A DNA stretch of 17,762 bases. Source: Bacillota bacterium (GTDB taxonomy: Bacteria; Bacillota; Clostridia; Oscillospirales; Acutalibacteraceae). The DNA is taken from contig JAEXDU010000124.1 in assembly GCA_023401495.1 (NCBI GenBank), positions 1 to 17,762 on the forward strand, given 5' to 3'. Both the position numbers and the translations under genes were made by a program. The stretch's first letter is position 1. Each line of letters begins with the position of its first letter. Shown here in pieces: positions 13,493-17,762 of the stretch. The notes beneath the pieces were generated by a model that made no database searches, was not told the DNA's origin, and worked only from the letters and a program-made list of their open reading frames with translations.

Positions 13493-15005
13493 ATTTCAAT
13501 CCACGCCCCTCGCATGAGGGACGACAATCTGACTGCGATTGAGTATATCCGCAATTTTATATTTCAATCCACGTCTCTCACACGAGGGATGACTAAGCGC
13601 CTATGGATTTTCTCACCGACTGGATTAACATTTCAATCCACGTCCCTCGCATGAGGGACGATAAGAAAGCAAGCAGAGGATTTCCAGTGATCATCGTATT
13701 TCAATCCACGTCCCTCACACGAGGGACGACTAAAATTGGACACCACGACGAGCAGTACCCCAGAAATTTCAATCCACGTCCCTCACACGAGGGACGACCG
13801 AGATCGACGCCTTTTTTCGTGAGTTTGATAACGATTTCAATCCACGTCCCTCACACGAGGGACGACCGGGTTGCCGATTATATCGACCTTTTCAAAATTG
13901 ATTTCAATCCACGTCCCTCACACGAGGGACGACAAAATCAGAAGGAACAGACAAGTAATACCTACCAATTTCAATCCACGTCCCTCACACGAGGGACGAC
14001 GCTTACTTGGGATGATGTTGATCTTGACGGCCTGAAATTTCAATCCACGTCCCTCACACGAGGGACGACATTGATGGAGCAGGCAAAAGCCCTGTATCTG
14101 GAGGATTTCAATCCACGTCCCTCACACGAGGGACGACAGCAAGGCTTTTTTCAGTTTCTGCCATTTTCGCAATTTCAATCCACGTCCCTCACACGAGGGA
14201 CGACTGCCCCCGCCGCTGACGATGACGATCCCGCAAAATTTCAATCCACGTCCCTCACACGAGGGACGACAAAACTCTACCCATTAACACAAGTAACACA
14301 GGCCATTTCAATCCACGTCCCTCACACGAGGGACGACGCTACGGATTTTAAGAGAGTTTTTCGATCGATTTTATTTCAATCCACGTCCCTCACACGAGGG
14401 ACGACTCCGCACGGCCGCGACACGCTCTTTCCTACAGGGAATTTCAATCCACGTCCCTCACACGAGGGACGACTTTCCGGAGGGTGGTTTTCTTATGCCG
14501 TTTTCGATTTCAATCCACGTCCCTCACACGAGGGACGACATCGTTATTGATGGGATCGAAAAGGCGGTTACACAATTTCAATCCACGTCCCTCACACGAG
14601 GGACGACGGCCATCAAGATCAACATCATCCCAAGTCAACGATTTCAATCCACGTCCCTCACACGAGGGACGACGAACGAGGAATCTTTTGTGGTGTGGGC
14701 CAAAGGATTTCAATCCACGTCCCTCACACGAGGGACGACTCAATAATATATCCTTTAGTTCGTCATCAAAAGATTTCAATCCACGTCCCTCACACGAGGG
14801 ACGACTGCTGCAGGACATTGAATTGTCCGGATTTGACCCATTTCAATCCACGTCCCTCACACGAGGGACGACCCCTGCAGGAGGAAATCAACACCGCCGA
14901 GGCTATATTTCAATCCACGTCCCTCACACGAGGGACGACGTGACAAACTCCTTGATATCGCGCTCCAGTTTAATTTCAATCCACGTCCCTCACACGAGGG
15001 ACGAC
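13493..15005 (-). CRISPR. Type I-C CRISPR array, 23 repeats and 22 spacers
   Basis: There are 23 repeats of 33 bp with spacers of 33-36 bp. On the + strand the repeat begins ATTTCAATCCACG and ends GAGGGACGAC. An 8-bp stem (positions 12-19 with 24-31) encloses the loop ACAC. In transcription sense it ends GTGGATTGAAAT, the type I-C form whose 3' end becomes the crRNA 5' tag. Orientation is - strand, reading away from cas2. The three repeats furthest from the leader have decayed: 13493-13525 (3 changes), 13561-13593 (2) and 13630-13662 (3). The other 20 are identical. First and third share the same loop change (CGCATG). Most spacers read as open protein frames, as expected of phage-derived DNA. 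Confidence 0.99.
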
Positions 15006-15165
15006 TGCAAAACAAACAAATTTAACGGAACGATCTTTATGAAAGCTTAGTAATCATTTACATCAAAAAAAAAACAAATCGCAGATTAAGAAAGCTTTCC
15101 AGTACAAATCGATCCCATTTCATGCGCGAATCTCCCGCGGATTTGATGTGCGCTTGGGATTCGCG
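15006..15165 (-). promoter_or_regulatory. CRISPR leader
   Basis: This 160-bp segment lies between the cas2 stop and the first, intact repeat. On the - strand it contains a T10 run and an A+T-rich half next to the array, as leaders usually do. An 8-bp inverted repeat (15125-15132 with 15158-15165) directly follows cas2 and might mark the end of the cas transcript, though no T-run follows. Spacer acquisition would occur at 15005. Confidence 0.7.
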
Positions 15166-15456
15166 TTAAAATGCCATCAGATCTTCCGGGTTGTATGTTT
15201 GTTTCGCTCCGTAATGTTCAATACGATTTTTATAATTGTTTCCCAGATGATAAATCCGCAGGCTGTCTTTCTTTTCGTCCATAACAGTAAGCAGCTGGCT
15301 TTTCACAATACATAATTCCGCAGGGGATAAAAGGCATTCAAACACGGAGTTTTGCACGCGCTGCCCGTAATTTACGCAAATTTTCGCAACCTTGCGAAGC
15401 CGCTTGCTGCCTTTGGCATCCTCGGTATTCACATCGTAGGTGATCAGGACAAGCAT
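15166..15456 (-). CDS. cas2: CRISPR-associated endonuclease Cas2
   Basis: This is the structural partner of Cas1 in spacer integration. The product is 96 aa, the usual size. It starts MLVLITYDVNTED, with the conserved Asp at residue 8, and has NYGQRVQNSVFECLL in the middle, typical of the type I-C Cas2 group. GGAGG precedes the ATG. It begins 3 nt after the cas1 stop and is the last cas gene before the leader. Confidence 0.97.
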   Translation of the reverse strand: MLVLITYDVNTEDAKGSKRLRKVAKICVNYGQRVQNSVFECLLSPAELCIVKSQLLTVMDEKKDSLRIYHLGNNYKNRIEHYGAKQTYNPEDLMAF

Positions 15457-15459
15457 TGT

Positions 15460-16491
15460 CTACCTCCAGAGAAACGGTGGGTACTCGTCAATATCGCCGC
15501 GAATATATTTGGCCAGTAGCATTGCCTGCACATACGGCAGCAGTCCCCACTCTACCTTCTCCTGCAAAAACGGATGGACGATTTCTTCTTTCTTTTTCTG
15601 CTGCCACAGGGATAAAAACTTCTTTCGTCCGTCTTCCGTCAGCAAGATGCCGCCGCTTTCCTTTTCCACGAAATCCCTGCCGGAAATGCTTTTTTTATTG
15701 ATGCTTGTCAGCACGAAGCGGTCGGCAAAAGGGGCGCGGAATTCTTCCAGCAAATCTAACGCAAGAGAACATCTTCCCGGCCTTTCCGTGTGATAGACGC
15801 CGGCATACGCATCAAGGCCGACGGCCTCCAGCGCGCTGACACACATGGATGTCAGCAGGCTGTAAGAGAAAGAAAGCATTGCGTTGACATTGTCCATAGG
15901 CGGGCGGCGGGAGCGTCCCCGATAGAAAAAATCCTCTTTTTGCTGCAGAATCATCGCATCGAAAACAGAGAAATACAGGCTGGCGCACTCTCCCTCCAGT
16001 CCGCGGAGCGTATCGGCGCCTGAAGCGCGGTAAGCATTCACCTTTCCGTTTTGAAGGGCAGCGCCGACCTGCGTGAATTTTTCGGTATCGATCCGCAGGG
16101 CATGGTCTCGCACGGCGCGGCTGAGAACCGCTCCGCAGTTCGCGAGCTTTGCAGAGATGATATTTTTTGCGATGGTCAGCGAGCGCTCCGGATCGTCACA
16201 AACCCGGTACTGCTCGCGGCGCAGAAGGATATTCCCATACGATTTCCCGGTCACCTTGGCCAGAAATCGTCCGCTCGGCTTTAAAAAGACGAGGGATTTA
16301 TTCATCTCGGCACATTTGCCCATCAGCGCCGGGCTGGCGCCGACATACCCAAAGGCCATGATGCCGTCGATCATGTGCAGCGGCAGGCGGCCGAGCGTAT
16401 TGCCGTCGCTTTGTACCACAACATTTTCACCGTCCAGGGCAAGGTAGGCGTTTTCCGTTGTGATGTACAGCGTATTTAAAAGCTTTTTCAT
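15460..16491 (-). CDS. cas1: CRISPR-associated integrase Cas1 (type I-C)
   Basis: This is the integrase that inserts new spacers at the leader end. The product is 343 aa, normal for type I-C. Metal-binding residues are E166 (LRGLEGECA), H234 (GVYHTERPG) and E249 (ALDLLEEFR). I chose ATG 16491, coupled to cas4 by a 4-nt ATGA overlap and preceded by GGGGAGG. The same frame is open further upstream to 16776, but that part lies antiparallel to nothing new: it is an out-of-frame reading of cas4 and is not credible. No frameshift or missing key residue is seen. Confidence 0.97.
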   Translation of the reverse strand: MKKLLNTLYITTENAYLALDGENVVVQSDGNTLGRLPLHMIDGIMAFGYVGASPALMGKCAEMNKSLVFLKPSGRFLAKVTGKSYGNILLRREQYRVCDDPERSLTIAKNIISAKLANCGAVLSRAVRDHALRIDTEKFTQVGAALQNGKVNAYRASGADTLRGLEGECASLYFSVFDAMILQQKEDFFYRGRSRRPPMDNVNAMLSFSYSLLTSMCVSALEAVGLDAYAGVYHTERPGRCSLALDLLEEFRAPFADRFVLTSINKKSISGRDFVEKESGGILLTEDGRKKFLSLWQQKKKEEIVHPFLQEKVEWGLLPYVQAMLLAKYIRGDIDEYPPFLWR

Positions 16492-17162
16492 TGACCCGCC
16501 TCCCCGGTTCCAAGAGTGCTGTCCAGATATTCGTGAACGGATTTGATCCTGCACAGCTTCGGCAGACAAAGATTTTTCAGCGAGCAGGCATTGCAGCTTT
16601 TCGTAAATTTCCCCTTGGGCACATACCCACGCTGAAAATAGCCGTGCATTTCGGCAAACATGGCCCGAACCCGCTCTCTTAATTCTTTCGTGATTTCCAC
16701 ACGCTGCCGGCGTTTCGTCTTCCCATAGAAGATGGCCCCGGCGGGGATTTCGCAGCCGAGCATCTCTTCCAGGCAAATGGCCTGCGCCGCCAGCTGAAGG
16801 ATGTCGATGTCGCCGTCTTTCGGCTCCCCGTGCTTATATTCCACCGGATAAACGGTGTAAAGCCCAGTTCGGCCGTGCAGCGGGATTCCATTGGCAGACT
16901 GCCGGAATTCAACGATATCACATTCGCCGCTGGCGCCCAGACTGCGGGAAAAAACCGGCATCCCGCGGGACAAAAAGACGTCTTTTCTGCTTTCGGAAGA
17001 ATAGCTGTCATGGCAGTTCGCGTGCAGCAAATCTCCCTCAACCGTGCGAAGATTTTCTTCCCAAAGCTGTTCAATATGGATTAGCGCCCATTGCCGGCGG
17101 CAGAACGCAAAATGCTGGATTCCCGACAGCATCAGAAAATCTTCTTCCTCGTATCCCGTCAT
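16488..17162 (-). CDS. cas4: CRISPR-associated Cas4 nuclease (iron-sulfur, RecB-like)
   Basis: Cas4 trims prespacers and helps choose spacers next to a correct PAM. The product is 224 aa. The cluster cysteines are C21 (AFCRRQW) and C190, C193 and C199 (SCNACSLKNLC). The RecB-like nuclease residues are D82 (ECDIVEF), E108 and K110 (YPVEYKHGEPK), followed by the helix DILQLAAQAICLEEM. The ATG overlaps the cas7 stop by 4 nt. All key residues are present, so acquisition is probably intact. Confidence 0.95.
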   Translation of the reverse strand: MTGYEEEDFLMLSGIQHFAFCRRQWALIHIEQLWEENLRTVEGDLLHANCHDSYSSESRKDVFLSRGMPVFSRSLGASGECDIVEFRQSANGIPLHGRTGLYTVYPVEYKHGEPKDGDIDILQLAAQAICLEEMLGCEIPAGAIFYGKTKRRQRVEITKELRERVRAMFAEMHGYFQRGYVPKGKFTKSCNACSLKNLCLPKLCRIKSVHEYLDSTLGTGEAGQ

Positions 17163-17762
17163 ATCCCGTCGATGACGTTCGGCGCAAGGCCGTCCAGCGG
17201 CAGGAGCGCGATCTCGTAATCCTCCGCGCTCTTTGGGGAAGCGACTCCTTCCTTCAGCGAAACCTGCACCGAATCATGTACTTTCGCGGAGGAATACTGG
17301 CCGATCTTGTTGTTATGCTGCCACCAGTAAAGCCGAAGCACCTCCATGCTGCCGTCCGGCCTTGCGGAAGAGCTGTCGTTGATGAAAAGCGTGCGCAGGC
17401 ACTCCTTGATGGTATCGGCATCCTCCTGCGTAAATCCTGTTTTTTCCGCCAGCTGTACATTGATCGCGCCCTTGATCTGATACAGCCCGAATTCCACCAT
17501 ATGCTTCGAGCCCATGGTGTCGGAGCTTTTCTTGCCGTCTTCGGTCGGCTCACTGTTTACGCTCTTGGTAATCTGCATGCTGTTGATATCCACCGGAGAA
17601 ACGCTGACCGCCTGGCGGATCGACACCGGGCCGCGAACGCCGACCGAAATGCCGTCCTTGTCCTTCTCCTTACTTCTTTTATACGCAAACACCTGCCCGA
17701 ACGCCCTGACGTCGAACCACTTGGCGCACGCCTGCGCGGCATAATCCTCCTTAGAGGAATAC
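17159..17762 (-). CDS. cas7: Cas7 (Csd2) backbone subunit of type I-C Cascade, 5' part outside window
   Basis: Cas7 subunits coat the crRNA spacer in the type I-C effector. The last 200 codons are visible; the frame runs open to the window edge at 17762. Family features: WFDVRAFGQVFA, then VRGPVSIRQAVSVSPVDI, MGSKHMVEFGLYQIKGAI, TGFTQEDADTIKECLRTLF and RPDGSMEVLRLYWWQHNNKIGQ. The gene order cas7-cas4-cas1-cas2 then array is that of type I-C operons, so cas3, cas5 and cas8c are expected just beyond this edge. Confidence 0.93.
   Translation of the reverse strand, partial: YSSKEDYAAQACAKWFDVRAFGQVFAYKRSKEKDKDGISVGVRGPVSIRQAVSVSPVDINSMQITKSVNSEPTEDGKKSSDTMGSKHMVEFGLYQIKGAINVQLAEKTGFTQEDADTIKECLRTLFINDSSSARPDGSMEVLRLYWWQHNNKIGQYSSAKVHDSVQVSLKEGVASPKSAEDYEIALLPLDGLAPNVIDGI

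Noticed and set aside
13603..15050. Long + strand open frames of 315 and 188 aa
   Set aside because: They run through the CRISPR array. The repeated QSTSLTRGTT, FNPRPSHEGR and ISIHVPHTRDD peptides are translations of the 33-bp repeat in three frames.
15125..15165. Terminator after cas2
   Set aside because: An 8-bp inverted repeat is present, but with a loop of about 25 nt and no T-run. It is described only as part of the leader.
15460..16776. 438-aa version of Cas1 with a 95-residue N-terminal extension
   Set aside because: The extension is an out-of-frame reading of cas4. Normal Cas1 length, a good ribosome binding site and the ATGA overlap all support the start at 16491.

Overview
The window looks like chromosomal DNA of an endospore-forming, moderately G+C anaerobic Firmicute, most likely a clostridium of the Oscillospirales/Ruminococcaceae type. 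The evidence is a GerA-family spore germinant receptor operon, a DegV-family protein, a DUF4317 protein, strong AGGAGG-type ribosome binding sites, and a type I-C CRISPR-Cas system. The taxonomic placement is inferred from gene content, not from any marker gene. I see no rRNA or tRNA gene.

Layout, left to right. (1) 176-4215, + strand: a germinant receptor operon in the order A, C, a small two-TM 'D-like' subunit, B. The genes are tightly packed, with a hairpin over the end of the B gene. (2) 4216-5006: about 790 bp without a convincing gene. It holds direct repeats, a good sigma-A promoter, a terminator-like hairpin and a chain of hairpins leading into (3) 5007-5948, a D-2-hydroxyacid dehydrogenase of the 3-phosphoglycerate dehydrogenase type. 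A strong bidirectional terminator follows it. (4) 8234-6120, - strand: a DUF4317 protein followed by a DegV-family fatty-acid-binding protein. (5) 8235-8924: a second gene-poor stretch with possible decayed coding sequence and two long hairpins, one of which probably ends the next operon. (6) 13313-8925, - strand: response regulator, histidine kinase, an unlisted 40-codon small ORF, ABC ATPase, ABC-2 permease and a MarR-like regulator. This looks like a two-component-controlled export or resistance module. (7) 13493-15005: a CRISPR array of 23 repeats and 22 spacers, followed by its leader and the - strand genes cas2, cas1, cas4 and cas7 (cut by the window edge), the 3' part of a type I-C operon.

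The most informative non-gene signals are these. First, the same 11-bp-period direct repeat (GTTTAC-N5-GTTTA), at the same 8-bp distance from a -10 element, lies upstream of both the response regulator and the small ORF/ABC genes. This points to one autoregulated regulon. Second, a perfect 19-bp inverted repeat overlaps the second promoter and carries the ribosome binding site of the small ORF in one arm, directly before a T6 run. Third, two CRISPR spacers (8 and 17) match the same 28-bp locus in opposite orientations and differ only by a synonymous change there, so two related invaders were probably sampled on opposite strands. Fourth, the dehydrogenase has a long structured leader with an internal terminator. 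No wholly new multi-gene system is evident. These regulatory layouts are the parts most worth testing.
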